A DNA stretch of 64,000 nt. Origin: CALCEB01 sp035531475 (lineage in GTDB: Bacteria; Acidobacteriota; Terriglobia; UBA7540). The notes beneath the pieces were generated by a model. It made no database searches. It worked only from the letters and a program-made list of their open reading frames with translations, and had not been told where the DNA came from. Positions 27,921-36,597 of this stretch are shown in pieces. The position numbers and the translations under genes are program-made. The first letter of the stretch is position 1, and each line of letters starts with the position of its first letter. Location: the NCBI GenBank assembly GCA_035531475.1, contig DATKST010000125.1, forward strand, positions 25,053 through 89,052, written 5' to 3'.

Positions 27921-28024
27921 TCGCGTTCGAGAATAATGCACACGGTTGAATCAGAGCCCCTCACCCACCGCTGTGCGGTCCCCCCTCTCCCCGCTTGCGG
28001 AGAGAGGGCCGGGGTGAGGGGTCA
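27921..28024. mobile_element. Family A element fragment in reverse orientation
   Basis: gcgttcgagaataatgcaca and gaatcagagcccctcaccc are the reverse complement of the right half of the copy at 8277-8452, and the hairpin core follows. The other terminal repeat is missing. It fills the whole gap between the uvrB stop codon and the cytochrome start, so it probably supplies part of the cytochrome's 5' region. Confidence 0.65.
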
Positions 28025-28027
28025 CGC

Positions 28028-30028
28028 CTACAACTGCCCGGTGGGCGTTACACCCACTTCCTTGTCCTTGATCTGCTTGATGCGGTCGCGCAGCTTGGCT
28101 GCCTTTTCAAATTCGAACTGTTTCGCCGCCTCGCGCATTTGCGTTTCGAGCCTGGCGATGAGCTGGTCGAGTTGATCCTCTGGCAATTCCTCACCTTCCA
28201 GATCATCCACCGGCACGGTTACGTAGTCCGCATTGGCAACCGCCGCCAGCACCATATCGACCGGCTTCAGAATGGTCTGAGGGGTAATGCCGTTTTCCAG
28301 GTTGTACTGGATCTGCTTGTTGCGGCGGCGCTCCGTCTCGCCCAGGGCCTGCCGCATGGAATCCGTCATGACGTCCGCATAGAGAATCGCCCGGCCGTGA
28401 ATGTTGCGGGACGCCCGGCCCATAGTCTGGATCAGCGATCCCGCCGACCGCAAAAATCCTTCCTTGTCGGCGTCGAGAATCGCCACCAGTGAAACCTCGG
28501 GCAGGTCCAAACCCTCACGCAGCAGATTGATGCCAATCAGCACGTCAAACTCGCCGCGCCGCAAGTCGCGCAGAATCTTCACACGTTCCAGGGTCTCGAT
28601 TTCCGAGTGCAAGTAACGGCAACGAACGCCCACCTCCGAATAGTATCCGGACAAATCCTCCGCCATGCGCTTGGTGAGCGTGGTCACCAGAACCCGCTCG
28701 CCGCTCTTGGCTCGGGCGCGGATTTCGCCCAGCAGGTCGTCAATCTGGTTCTTGGTGGGGCGCACTTCCACCTCCGGGTCCACCAACCCCGTCGGCCGGA
28801 TCACCTGCTCCACCACCACGCCTCCCGATTTGGTCAACTCGTAAGGGCCGGGCGTGGCGGAAACAAAAATCAACTGCCCGGCACGGTGCTCAAATTCTTC
28901 AAAGGTCAGCGGGCGGTTGTCGAGCGCCGAGGGCAGGCGGAAGCCGTAATCCACCAGGGTCTGCTTGCGGGAACGGTCGCCCTTGAACATGCCACGAAGC
29001 TGCGGGACGGTCTGGTGGCTCTCGTCTATGAACATCAAGGTGTCCTGCGGGATGTAATCGAGCAGCGTGGGCGGCGGTTCACCGGGAAGACGCCCGGAAA
29101 AATGACGGGAGTAATTTTCAATCCCGTGGCAATATCCCATTTCCTTCATGATTTCGATATCGAAAAGGGTGCGCTGGTGCAGGCGTTGGGCTTCCACCAG
29201 TTTTCCCTGCTTCTCAAGCTCCGCCTGCCACCAATCGAGTTCTTCAAGGATGCGGCGGATGGCGACCTCGCGCTGTTCCGCCGGCATCACGTAATGCGTG
29301 GCGGGATAGAGCGGCAACCGCGAGAAGGTTTGCTTCACCTGCCCGAGCAGCGGATCAATCTGAGCGAGCGACTCAATCGTGTCCCCCCAAAGCTCGATGC
29401 GGTAGGCGGTATCCTCATAGGTGGGGAAGATTTCGATCACGTCTCCCCGCACCCGAAAAGTTCCGCGGCGGAAATCAATGTCATTGCGCTCGTATTGAAT
29501 TTCCACGAGCCGCCGCAGGATGTCCTGCCGGGCAATCTTCTGGCCTTTTTCGAGCAACAATAACATGCCGTAATAGGCTTCGGGAGACCCCAGGCCATAA
29601 ATGCAACTGACGCTGGCCACAATCAAGCAATCGCGCCGTTCGAAAAGCGAGCGAGTGGCCGACATGCGCAACTTGTCCAGCTCATCGTTAATGGTCGCTT
29701 CCTTTTCAATGTAAATGTCGCCCGCCGGCACATAAGCCTCCGGCTGGTAGTAATCGTAATAGCTCACGAAATACTCGACGGCGTTGCGGGGGAAGAAACC
29801 GCGAAATTCATTGTAGAGTTGCGCTGCAAGCGTTTTATTGTGGGCAAGAACCAGTGCCGGGCGGTTCGTGGACTCGATCACCTTGGCCATCGTGAAAGTC
29901 TTGCCGGATCCGGTGACTCCGAGCAGCGTTTGAAATTGCTCTCCGTCCTTCACGCCGTTGACGAGCCTCTCAATGGCGTTCACCTGGTCGCCTCGAGGAG
30001 AATATTCAGAATTCAGTTCGAAGTCCAT
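28028..30028 (-). CDS. uvrB: Excinuclease ABC subunit B
   Basis: A 666-residue damage-verification helicase of nucleotide excision repair, acting with UvrA and UvrC in the cytoplasm. Walker A GVTGSGKTFTM lies near residue 40, the damage-probing beta-hairpin region shows YYDYYQPEAYVP, Walker B is MFIDESH, and the helicase motif QTMGRASRNI is present. The C-terminal UVR domain (FEFEKAAKLRDRIKQIKD) binds UvrC. The start MDFELNSEY matches the conserved N-terminus of the family; an ATG at 30070 is possible, though a TATAAT overlaps it. Length is normal. The stop is followed directly by a mobile element fragment. Confidence 0.95.
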   Translation of the reverse strand: MDFELNSEYSPRGDQVNAIERLVNGVKDGEQFQTLLGVTGSGKTFTMAKVIESTNRPALVLAHNKTLAAQLYNEFRGFFPRNAVEYFVSYYDYYQPEAYVPAGDIYIEKEATINDELDKLRMSATRSLFERRDCLIVASVSCIYGLGSPEAYYGMLLLLEKGQKIARQDILRRLVEIQYERNDIDFRRGTFRVRGDVIEIFPTYEDTAYRIELWGDTIESLAQIDPLLGQVKQTFSRLPLYPATHYVMPAEQREVAIRRILEELDWWQAELEKQGKLVEAQRLHQRTLFDIEIMKEMGYCHGIENYSRHFSGRLPGEPPPTLLDYIPQDTLMFIDESHQTVPQLRGMFKGDRSRKQTLVDYGFRLPSALDNRPLTFEEFEHRAGQLIFVSATPGPYELTKSGGVVVEQVIRPTGLVDPEVEVRPTKNQIDDLLGEIRARAKSGERVLVTTLTKRMAEDLSGYYSEVGVRCRYLHSEIETLERVKILRDLRRGEFDVLIGINLLREGLDLPEVSLVAILDADKEGFLRSAGSLIQTMGRASRNIHGRAILYADVMTDSMRQALGETERRRNKQIQYNLENGITPQTILKPVDMVLAAVANADYVTVPVDDLEGEELPEDQLDQLIARLETQMREAAKQFEFEKAAKLRDRIKQIKDKEVGVTPTGQL

Positions 30029-30132
30029 AGGAGGTTTAGTAGGAGCGTTGTGCGTTTCCCCAGTATTCATTATAACCCACGGCCACATTCCAGTATCCCG
30101 AGCGGGCCCCGCGATTCCACATCCGTTCCGGG

Positions 30133-30240
30133 GGCAGTGGTGCAGTTTGCTGTAGCGGCGGTCTCTGACCGCCGGAAGCTGTGAAAAATAAAATTCGGCG
30201 ATCAGAGACCGCCGCACCAGCAGCGAAAATGCACCACTAC
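30133..30240. mobile_element. Family D short element, 108 bp, with 9-bp target duplication
   Basis: It starts ggcagtggtgcagtttgctg and ends gcgaaaatgcaccactac, an imperfect inverted pair. The inside is a hairpin formed by cggcggtctctgaccgccg and its reverse. The nine bases cgttccggg occur on both sides (30124-30132 and 30241-30249). It matches the copy at 3360-3468 in its ends and its target rule. Confidence 0.75.
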
Positions 30241-30447
30241 CGTTCCGGGAAGTGGCTGGAAAATAGCCGTGATATAGTCGGCGCTGGACTCCTGTCCGTG
30301 AAATCGGGACTGTGGAGTTCAAAGGACAGCCCGGTCAGATTCCAGTGCCGGCCTGTTGGCGTCAGCCCTACCCCGTCACACTGGTGATGCAGTGGCCACT
30401 TTCGAGGTTAGGGCAGCGCGGACGAATGGCTTGGAAGGAACCTCTGG

Positions 30448-31299
30448 ATGACGCTTGAAGAACAGCTCAGCCTCCCTGCGGAAGAATTGGTTCGCCGGGC
30501 GCGAATGGGCTTGCGCCTGTTTCCGGATGTTGCGGCCATGATGGATTACCTGGCCCGCTCCATGGCGGATGAAATCCGCGATAGAAACTCCCGGGGTGAG
30601 CCAACCCGCTGGATTCTTCCCGTAGGCCCCGTGGCCCAGTATTCCCGCCTCGTAGAGATCACAAATCGTGAGCGCATCGGCTGGAAGAATGTATTCACGT
30701 TTCAAATGGATGAGTTTCTGGACTGGCAGGCCCGTCCATTGCCGCTCGATCACCCCATGAGTTTTGAGGGATTCATGCGGCGTCAGGTGTTTGAAAAAAT
30801 CGATCCTGACCTTCGTCCCGATCCGTCGAACCTGCATTTTCCTGACCCATTTAATCCCGATTCCATCAGTCAAAAGATTCAGGAAACCGGCGGCGTTGAT
30901 AGCTGTTTTGGAGGAATCGGTTATCACGGCCACGTGGCCTTTAATGAGCCTCCGGGCTCGCGTTGGTTCAAGATCACGGCCCAAGAGATGCGCGAATCGC
31001 TGACGCGAGTTGTGGCGCTGGGAGACGATTCGATCGTGGTCCAAAGCATCAGTTGTGCGGGAGGCAACTCCGCCTCAATTCCCCCGATGGCGGTGACGCT
31101 CGGTATGAAGGACATCCTGGCCTCCCGGCGGATTCGACTGTTCCTAGCAGGCGGAGAAAGGCACCGCGCCATCTTCCGGATAACCCTGCTGGGTGACGAA
31201 ACTCCGGACTATCCCTCCACGCTCCTTCAAGGCCACCCGGACTGCGTGGTGCATACGGATCTGATGACGGCCAGGCCGGTCCATCCCTCGCTTTTTTAG
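30448..31299 (+). CDS. Glucosamine-6-phosphate deaminase-like sugar isomerase (NagB family)
   Basis: A 283-residue protein of the NagB/RpiA/SOL superfamily. The hallmark GIGYHGHVAFNEPP (around residue 155) corresponds to the NagB active-site loop, and FQMDEFLDW to the catalytic Asp region. The late segment LLQGHPDCVVHTD is also conserved. Family members convert glucosamine-6-phosphate to fructose-6-phosphate and ammonia, or isomerise related amino sugars. The sequence departs from standard NagB at several places (a longer N-terminus of about 35 residues; GYHGH in place of GxDGH), so another substrate is possible. The ATG at 30448 follows AAGGAA. Confidence 0.82.
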   Translation: MTLEEQLSLPAEELVRRARMGLRLFPDVAAMMDYLARSMADEIRDRNSRGEPTRWILPVGPVAQYSRLVEITNRERIGWKNVFTFQMDEFLDWQARPLPLDHPMSFEGFMRRQVFEKIDPDLRPDPSNLHFPDPFNPDSISQKIQETGGVDSCFGGIGYHGHVAFNEPPGSRWFKITAQEMRESLTRVVALGDDSIVVQSISCAGGNSASIPPMAVTLGMKDILASRRIRLFLAGGERHRAIFRITLLGDETPDYPSTLLQGHPDCVVHTDLMTARPVHPSLF

Positions 31300-32050
31300 A
31301 AGTGCGATGTGAGGCCAAGCCGCGGGGCACCAGCATTCACACCTCATCCGTTATTCTCCCTCTCGCACGTATCCCAATGGCGCTCACGTGCCTCCGAGAC
31401 GATCTGTGCGCCGCCCGCGCTGGCCTCACTCAACCTGACCGCGCCCCCAGCCCACCATAGATGATGGTGTCATTCAGGTTAGATGTCGGGGCAATCGTAG
31501 GCCAAGCGAGCTCCAAGGCTTCTGAATGAACGAGCGCATCATGCCCTGCCAAAACGGCTTGTGCATCCCACCGGCAAGCTGCGTACTACGGCGTATAGAT
31601 GATCGTAGGGTCTGAAATAGGTTCTTAGGGTTCGTTCCAAACCTCGATCCTTTGTTTTCATACACTCTTAGGGTTCGTTCCAAAAATTTCGATTGCTCTC
31701 GCCACTCCGGCCACCTCCGGGAAGCCTTCTGCCGGGTCAAAACCGTCATGGAGTCCATTCCATATTAACCAAGGGCAGGGTGCATGGATGGAAAAAGAGC
31801 TTTGTATCGAAGCGATACATTGTATACAGAGGACAGGTGGGGCGTGCCTGGCATGTTAAGGCGCGTGCCGATTAGTTAGGGTGAAAAATGGGCCCTCGCC
31901 CTTTCTGCTCATTGACGGGCAGACATTCAAAGGGCTTTCCGACAGACCCGGTATTCACAAGGCCGTCTCCATTCTCTGGCGCAAGTCTTTCTCAGCAAAA
32001 TGCCTATCTCAGAAAAGACAGCCTTTTCAATTTGTTGGTGAGAAATGTGG
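31300..32050. other. Gene-free spacer
   Basis: No frame is convincing. A 94-codon frame on the minus strand (31474-31758) is basic and shows no recognisable motif. An 18-base direct repeat, cttagggttcgttccaaa, occurs at about 31625 and 31669. Confidence 0.4.
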
Positions 32051-32228
32051 GGTAGTGACTTAATTTGTTCCTTCATCGTCATTCCCGCGAAAGCGGGAAT
32101 CCACTCCGGATATCGCAGTAGCATTCCGAACTCGCGCGGATAAAGGGGTTGTCCGGAGCATGGATCCCCGCCTTCGCGGGGATGACGGTGGCGAGCAATG
32201 TCACAAAACTTCAAGCTGAGTCACTACC
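32051..32228. mobile_element. Family B MITE-like element, 178 bp, with 9-bp target duplication
   Basis: Perfect 10-bp terminal inverted repeats ggtagtgact / agtcactacc bound the element, and the similarity continues inward. The inside carries two hairpins, attcccgc...gcgggaat and atccccgcc...gcggggat. The flanks gaaatgtgg (32042-32050) and gaaatgcgg (32229-32237) agree at 8 of 9 bases. It lies just upstream of the TrmFO promoter. A second copy is at 53936-54103 in the opposite orientation. Confidence 0.8.
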
Positions 32229-32267
32229 GAAATGCGGGGTAAGATCGTTCCACGCACAGGCTCGGGA

Positions 32268-32285
32268 TATAATGCGCTTTAGGAG
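32268..32285 (+). promoter_or_regulatory. -10 box and ribosome binding site of trmFO
   Basis: TATAAT at 32268-32273 is followed by AGGAG at 32281-32285, seven bases before the TTG start. The -35 region (about 32245) is poor. The family B element ends only about 16 bases upstream of it. Confidence 0.5.
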
Positions 32286-32291
32286 CAAATC

Positions 32292-33674
32292 TTGAAATCC
32301 GTCATCATTGCCGGCGCGGGACTAGCAGGAAGCGAAGCGGCTTGGCAGATTGCCATGCGGGGCATTCCGGTAACGCTGTTTGAGATGCGGCCCGCGCGCC
32401 CCACTCCCGCTCACAAGACCGCCCAATTTGCCGAACTCGTGTGCAGCAATTCGCTGAAGTCCAACTCGCCGGGCGCTGCATCCTGGCTGCTCAAGGAAGA
32501 ACTGCGCACGGGCGGCTCATTCCTGATGCGGCAGGCAGACCTTCACGCCGTCCCCGGCGGCTCGGCTTTGGCCGTTGACCGCGAGAGCTTCGCCCGATCC
32601 GTCACGGAGGCCATCGAGCATCATCCGCTCATTTCCGTCCGGCGCGAGGAACTGGCGGAGATTCCCGCCAGCGCGATTTTCCTGATGGCCACCGGACCGC
32701 TGACCTCGGATGCCCTGGCGCGCGGGCTTCAACATCTGACCGGCGCCGAAAACCTGGCCTTCTATGATTCCATCAGTCCCATCATCGATGCGGATTCGCT
32801 CAACATGGATCGAATCTTCCGCGCTTCGCGCTACGACAAAGGCGGCGAGGATTACCTGAACTGCCCTCTGAACGAAGAAGAATATCGCGCCTTTTACCAA
32901 GCCTTGCACGAAGCCGAGGCGGTGGAACGCCATGCCTTCGAGGACGCGCGCTACTTCGAAGCCTGCCTTCCCATTGAGGAACTTTCGCGCCGGGGATTTG
33001 ACACGCTTCGTTTCGGACCGATGAAGCCCGTGGGCCTGATCGATCCTTGCACCGGAAAGCAGCCCCATGCTGTCGTGCAGCTTCGCGCGGAGAATCTTCG
33101 CTTTTCCAGTTACAATCTGGTGGGATTTCAAAACCACCTGAAATTTCCGGAACAAAAACGCATCCTGCGAATGATTCCGGGACTTGAGAACGCCGAGTTT
33201 CTGCGGTTCGGACAAATTCACCGCAATACTTACATCAACGCTCCGCGCCTGCTGGCGCCTGACCTCAGCTTGCGCCGGTCTCCGGACGTCTTCATCGCGG
33301 GACAGCTCTCTGGTGTCGAAGGCTATGTGGAGTCGATCGCCACCGGCTTTCTGGCGGGCCTCGCCGTCGTCCATCGCTCGCGGCAGGCTGGCTTTGCTCC
33401 GCCGCCTCGCCCCACGGCGCTCGGATCGCTTGTCCATTACATCACCCACGCCGAGGCCAAGAACTATCAACCCGCGAATATCTCTTTCGACTTGCTTCCG
33501 CCGCTCGAAGGCGTGCCCCGCCGCATTGCGCGGGATCGCAAAGCGCGGCGGGACCTGCAATGCCACCGGGCATTGCAGGAACTCACGCGCTGGTCGAACG
33601 ATTGCGAAGAATTCTCACTGCGAGGAGATGAAAGCGCGCGCAGACCGGGTAAGTCCGCTGTCTCAACAGGCTGA
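32292..33674 (+). CDS. trmFO: tRNA (uracil-54-C5)-methyltransferase, folate- and FAD-dependent
   Basis: A 460-residue enzyme that makes ribothymidine at position 54 of tRNA, using methylenetetrahydrofolate and FADH2. The FAD-binding motif IAGAGLAGSEAAW opens the protein. AELVCSNSLKSN is the conserved cysteine-containing region, and the late GQLSGVEGYVESIATG is typical of the family. The start is TTG at 32292, chosen because AGGAG precedes it at the right distance and the FAD motif begins within a few residues. The last ~20 residues run beyond the usual end. XerC follows 110 bases downstream, the same order as the gid-xerC pair of other bacteria. Confidence 0.95.
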   Translation: MKSVIIAGAGLAGSEAAWQIAMRGIPVTLFEMRPARPTPAHKTAQFAELVCSNSLKSNSPGAASWLLKEELRTGGSFLMRQADLHAVPGGSALAVDRESFARSVTEAIEHHPLISVRREELAEIPASAIFLMATGPLTSDALARGLQHLTGAENLAFYDSISPIIDADSLNMDRIFRASRYDKGGEDYLNCPLNEEEYRAFYQALHEAEAVERHAFEDARYFEACLPIEELSRRGFDTLRFGPMKPVGLIDPCTGKQPHAVVQLRAENLRFSSYNLVGFQNHLKFPEQKRILRMIPGLENAEFLRFGQIHRNTYINAPRLLAPDLSLRRSPDVFIAGQLSGVEGYVESIATGFLAGLAVVHRSRQAGFAPPPRPTALGSLVHYITHAEAKNYQPANISFDLLPPLEGVPRRIARDRKARRDLQCHRALQELTRWSNDCEEFSLRGDESARRPGKSAVSTG

Positions 33675-33783
33675 GGTTGAACCCCTGCCGTCTCCCTTGG
33701 GGAGAGGGCAGGGCAGCAGCGCTTCCCGCCGCGCCGGGTGAGGGCAAATCACGCGAACCCCGCAATTGAGCGAAGGAGACCTG

Positions 33784-34695
33784 GTGGACGAACTCTTCGA
33801 TCTCTATTTCCGGTATCTCCAATTTGAACGGAACGCTTCTCCGCATACGCTGCGCAACTATCGTGCCGATCTTCTCCAGTTCCGGGATTTCCTGAAGCGC
33901 GAGCAACCGGAATTGCCGCTCACCGTGGAATCCATTGACGCCGCGCGGATTCGCGCCTACCTTGCGCACCTATATGAGGCCCAGCGCAAGAAAACCTCGA
34001 TTGCGCGCAAGCTCGCGGCGCTGCGGGCGTTCTTCAAGTTCATGGTCCACGAAGGAAAACTCATGGTCAATCCGGCGGCCGACGTCTCAACACCCAAACT
34101 GCCCAAGACCCTGCCCCGCATTATGACCGAAGAAGAAACCAACGGCCTGCTGGACCGGTTAACTGGGGAGTCCGAGAGCGGGGACGCGGCCATGGCGCGC
34201 GCCCGCGCCATCCTCGAACTGCTTTATGCCTCCGGCCTGCGGGTGAGTGAGCTGACCGGCCTCGACCTGCGCAGCATCAACCTGGGTGACGGCTTGTTGC
34301 TGGTGCGCGGCAAAGGGCGAAAAGAACGGATGGTGCCTTTCGGCTCCAAGGCCCGCAATGCCATCCTGAATTATCTACCGGTGCGCGAAAAAATTCTGCG
34401 AATCAGCCGTAGCTCCACCCACGCCCTCTTCCTCAACGCCCGAGGCGGCCGCTTGACGGCGCGCTCCGTGGACCGCCTGGTGAAGAAGTATGTAAGCCAA
34501 TTCGGCCCGCAGGTGAAAGTGAGCCCGCACTCCTTGCGCCATGCCTTCGCGTCGCATTTGTTGGCGGAGGGAGCAGACTTGCGGGCGATTCAGGAAATGT
34601 TGGGCCACGCCAGCCTTTCAACCACCCAAAAATACACGCAAGTCTCGATTCAAAAATTGATGGAAATTTATGACAAGACTCACCCCAAGGCATGA
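33784..34695 (+). CDS. xerC: Tyrosine recombinase XerC-like
   Basis: About 303 residues; resolves chromosome dimers at dif with a partner recombinase. The N-terminal SAM-like domain (FERNASPHTLRNYRADL) is followed by the catalytic domain with the R-K-H-R-H-Y set: Arg in YASGLRVSELTGL, Lys in VRGKGRKERMVP, HSLRHAFASHLL (His and Arg), MLGHASLSTTQKYTQV (His and the nucleophilic Tyr). The GTG at 33784 is preferred because AAGGAG lies seven bases before it; a TTG at 33766 is weaker. The association with trmFO supports a housekeeping XerC rather than a phage integrase. No dif site was recognised. Confidence 0.92.
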   Translation: MDELFDLYFRYLQFERNASPHTLRNYRADLLQFRDFLKREQPELPLTVESIDAARIRAYLAHLYEAQRKKTSIARKLAALRAFFKFMVHEGKLMVNPAADVSTPKLPKTLPRIMTEEETNGLLDRLTGESESGDAAMARARAILELLYASGLRVSELTGLDLRSINLGDGLLLVRGKGRKERMVPFGSKARNAILNYLPVREKILRISRSSTHALFLNARGGRLTARSVDRLVKKYVSQFGPQVKVSPHSLRHAFASHLLAEGADLRAIQEMLGHASLSTTQKYTQVSIQKLMEIYDKTHPKA

Positions 34696-35058
34696 CCGGA
34701 ATCGAAGGCCCCGGCAGGTGGTGGGTCAGTTTGCTTTAGCGGCGAAAATGTACCACGACTCCGGCATTGGAAATTGCCACCGGTCGTCCAGATAGGGTAA
34801 CCTGAACTCATCGCTGGCCCGGGCAGGTGAGGATCATTTGCGGGAAAAAAATGATGGGAATGTTTCAGTGTCACCCCCGCCCAATCGGGTGTATGGATTC
34901 CCGCTTTCGCGGGAATGACAGGGATGGTGGCCCGGCACTGCCCTTCGCCGTCACCTCCGTGCCGGCGAGGGTCCAGAGTGCCGTCGGCTGCCGCGCACGA
35001 TGGGGGTCTGTCGACGCCGGGTCCGGAAACAACAATTTCATTCTTCTCGTGAGGCATC
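34696..35058. other. Spacer with repeat remnants
   Basis: Contains an internally deleted family D copy (about 34713-34755: ggtggtgggtcagtttgctt ... aaaatgtaccacgac) and a hairpin attcccgctttcgcgggaat (34897-34916) like those in family B. I see no gene. Confidence 0.5.
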
Positions 35059-35364
35059 GTGGCAGAATTCCTGAAAGTCGCTGAACTGTCTGATCTCCAG
35101 GCCGGTACCGGCAAACCGGTTGAGGCCCACGGCAAAGCCATCGCCATTTTCAATGTGGATGGCAAGATTTATGCCATGGACAACACTTGCCTGCATCAAG
35201 GTGGTCCATTGGGCGACGGTTTTCTGGAAGGTCATGTTGTGAGCTGTCCCTGGCACATGTGGGAATACGACGTTCGAACCGGGCAAGTTTGCAGCGACCC
35301 GGATCAGAAAGTAACCACGTACCCCGTCGAAGTGGAAGGGAATGACATCAAGGTGGCGATTTAG
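35059..35364 (+). CDS. Rieske [2Fe-2S] ferredoxin-like protein
   Basis: A 101-residue single-domain Rieske protein. The cluster ligands are clear: C-x-H in TCLHQGGPLGDG (about 45-56) and C-x2-H in SCPWHMWEYD (about 63-72). There is no signal peptide or membrane anchor, so it is a soluble cytoplasmic electron carrier, like the small subunits of NirD or dioxygenase systems. No partner oxygenase or reductase is adjacent, so the redox partner is unknown. The GTG at 35059 is preceded by GAGG at the proper distance and gives the usual short N-terminus. Confidence 0.92.
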   Translation: MAEFLKVAELSDLQAGTGKPVEAHGKAIAIFNVDGKIYAMDNTCLHQGGPLGDGFLEGHVVSCPWHMWEYDVRTGQVCSDPDQKVTTYPVEVEGNDIKVAI

Positions 35365-35384
35365 CCTGGGAGTTCCCGCCAATC

Positions 35385-35620
35385 CTCCCGTGCTGTCATT
35401 CGAAGCGCCTCACTGTCATCCTGAGCGCCTCGCTGTCATCCTGAGCGGAGCGAAGGATCACTGTATTTGATCTCTTCCCTGGCGACAAACGGAATAGAGA
35501 TGCTTCGCGGAGTTTACCCTGAGCGGAAATACTGAGATTCTTCGCTTCGCTCAGAATGACCATCGCACGGCGCACGAGGACAAGCGAAGCGCTCAGAAGG
35601 ATAGCAAAAGGCTGACGACT
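35385..35620. repeat. TGTCATCCTGAGCG-type repeat cluster
   Basis: Tandem-like copies of ctgtcatcctgagcg (about 35390-35450) are followed by inverted versions (ttcgcttcgctcagaatgac, about 35541-35560). These can pair over the gap. The motif is a frequent intergenic repeat in several phyla. Non-coding. Confidence 0.6.
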
Positions 35621-35643
35621 GAAAGCTGACGGCTTTTGAAAAC

Positions 35644-36579
35644 ATGCCTGAGCTTCCCGAAGTCGAAACCGTTCTGCGCGGATTGAGCCGCCTCGCTCTG
35701 GGGCGGAAGATTGTCGGGGTGGAAGTCTCGAATCCCGCTGTCATCACAGGATCGGCCGCCGAGTTCAAGCAGGGCGTGGTAGGCCGGTTCATCACTTCGC
35801 TCCGCCGCAAGGGCAAGGCCCTGGCCGCTGAGCTTCGCGGATCGAGCGGCAGTGCGCCGGCGCATATCGTCATCCGATTAGGCATGACCGGGTCAGTTAC
35901 TATTGTGGAGCAGTCATCGCCCTTGCAACCGCACACTCACGTGCGCTTTCGATTCGAAGACTGTGCTGAGGAGATGCGCTTCCGAGATCCGCGCCGGTTC
36001 GGCAGCCTGCGCTATTGCTCGGACGGAGAGCTGGAAGCCATCTTTGGCCGGATGGGCCCGGATGCCCTGGAGATTTCGCGCGAAGACTTTGAGGAAGCCC
36101 GGCGGGGCCGGACGGGCGCGGTCAAGGGCTGGCTCTTGAATCAGGCGATGCTGGCTGGTTTGGGAAACATATACGCCGATGAAGCCCTCTACCAGGCGCG
36201 CATTCATCCTCGCGCGCCGGCGGGCAGGATTTCCACCGGCAAAAGCCGGGAGTTGTTCTGCGCCATTCAGAAGGTTCTGGACCGCGCTGTGAAACTTCAG
36301 GGAACGACCTTCCGCGATTACATCGACATTGAAGGACGGCCTGGCAATTACGGGCAACGGCTGCGCGTCTATCAACGCGACGGGAAACCCTGCCGCCGGT
36401 GCGGAACCATCCTGCGCCGCATCATCGTATGCGGGCGCAGCAGCCACTTCTGCCCAGAGTGCCAACCGCTTCCTCGGCGTCCCGCCGCGCCCGGGCGGCC
36501 GCGAACGGCGCGCGCCAAGGCCGGTGGCCCGAAGCGGCGTCCGCAGAATCGCGACAGCCGCTCCCGCCGCGGAGTGTGA
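35644..36579 (+). CDS. mutM: Formamidopyrimidine-DNA glycosylase (Fpg/MutM)
   Basis: A 311-residue base-excision repair enzyme removing oxidised purines. The catalytic N-terminus MPELPEVETV (Pro2 after Met removal, Glu3) is intact, the beta-elimination lysine is in RRKGKAL (about 57), and AGLGNIYADEAL marks the helix-two-turn-helix. The C-terminal zinc finger is CRRCG...CPEC. Beyond it the protein continues for about 35 residues rich in Pro, Arg and Lys, which most family members (about 270-275 residues) lack. The tail might aid DNA binding; this is inference. The next gene, trpD, begins 18 bases later. Confidence 0.95.
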   Translation: MPELPEVETVLRGLSRLALGRKIVGVEVSNPAVITGSAAEFKQGVVGRFITSLRRKGKALAAELRGSSGSAPAHIVIRLGMTGSVTIVEQSSPLQPHTHVRFRFEDCAEEMRFRDPRRFGSLRYCSDGELEAIFGRMGPDALEISREDFEEARRGRTGAVKGWLLNQAMLAGLGNIYADEALYQARIHPRAPAGRISTGKSRELFCAIQKVLDRAVKLQGTTFRDYIDIEGRPGNYGQRLRVYQRDGKPCRRCGTILRRIIVCGRSSHFCPECQPLPRRPAAPGRPRTARAKAGGPKRRPQNRDSRSRRGV

Positions 36580-36597
36580 ACCGGCGGAGACCTTTCC

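Noticed and set aside
31474..31758. 94-codon frame in the spacer before trmFO
   Set aside because: Basic, without motif, start signal or neighbour; it includes direct repeats and is not convincing as a gene.
33784..34695. Phage or island integrase
   Set aside because: The protein is XerC-like in length and motifs and sits after trmFO, the conserved housekeeping arrangement.
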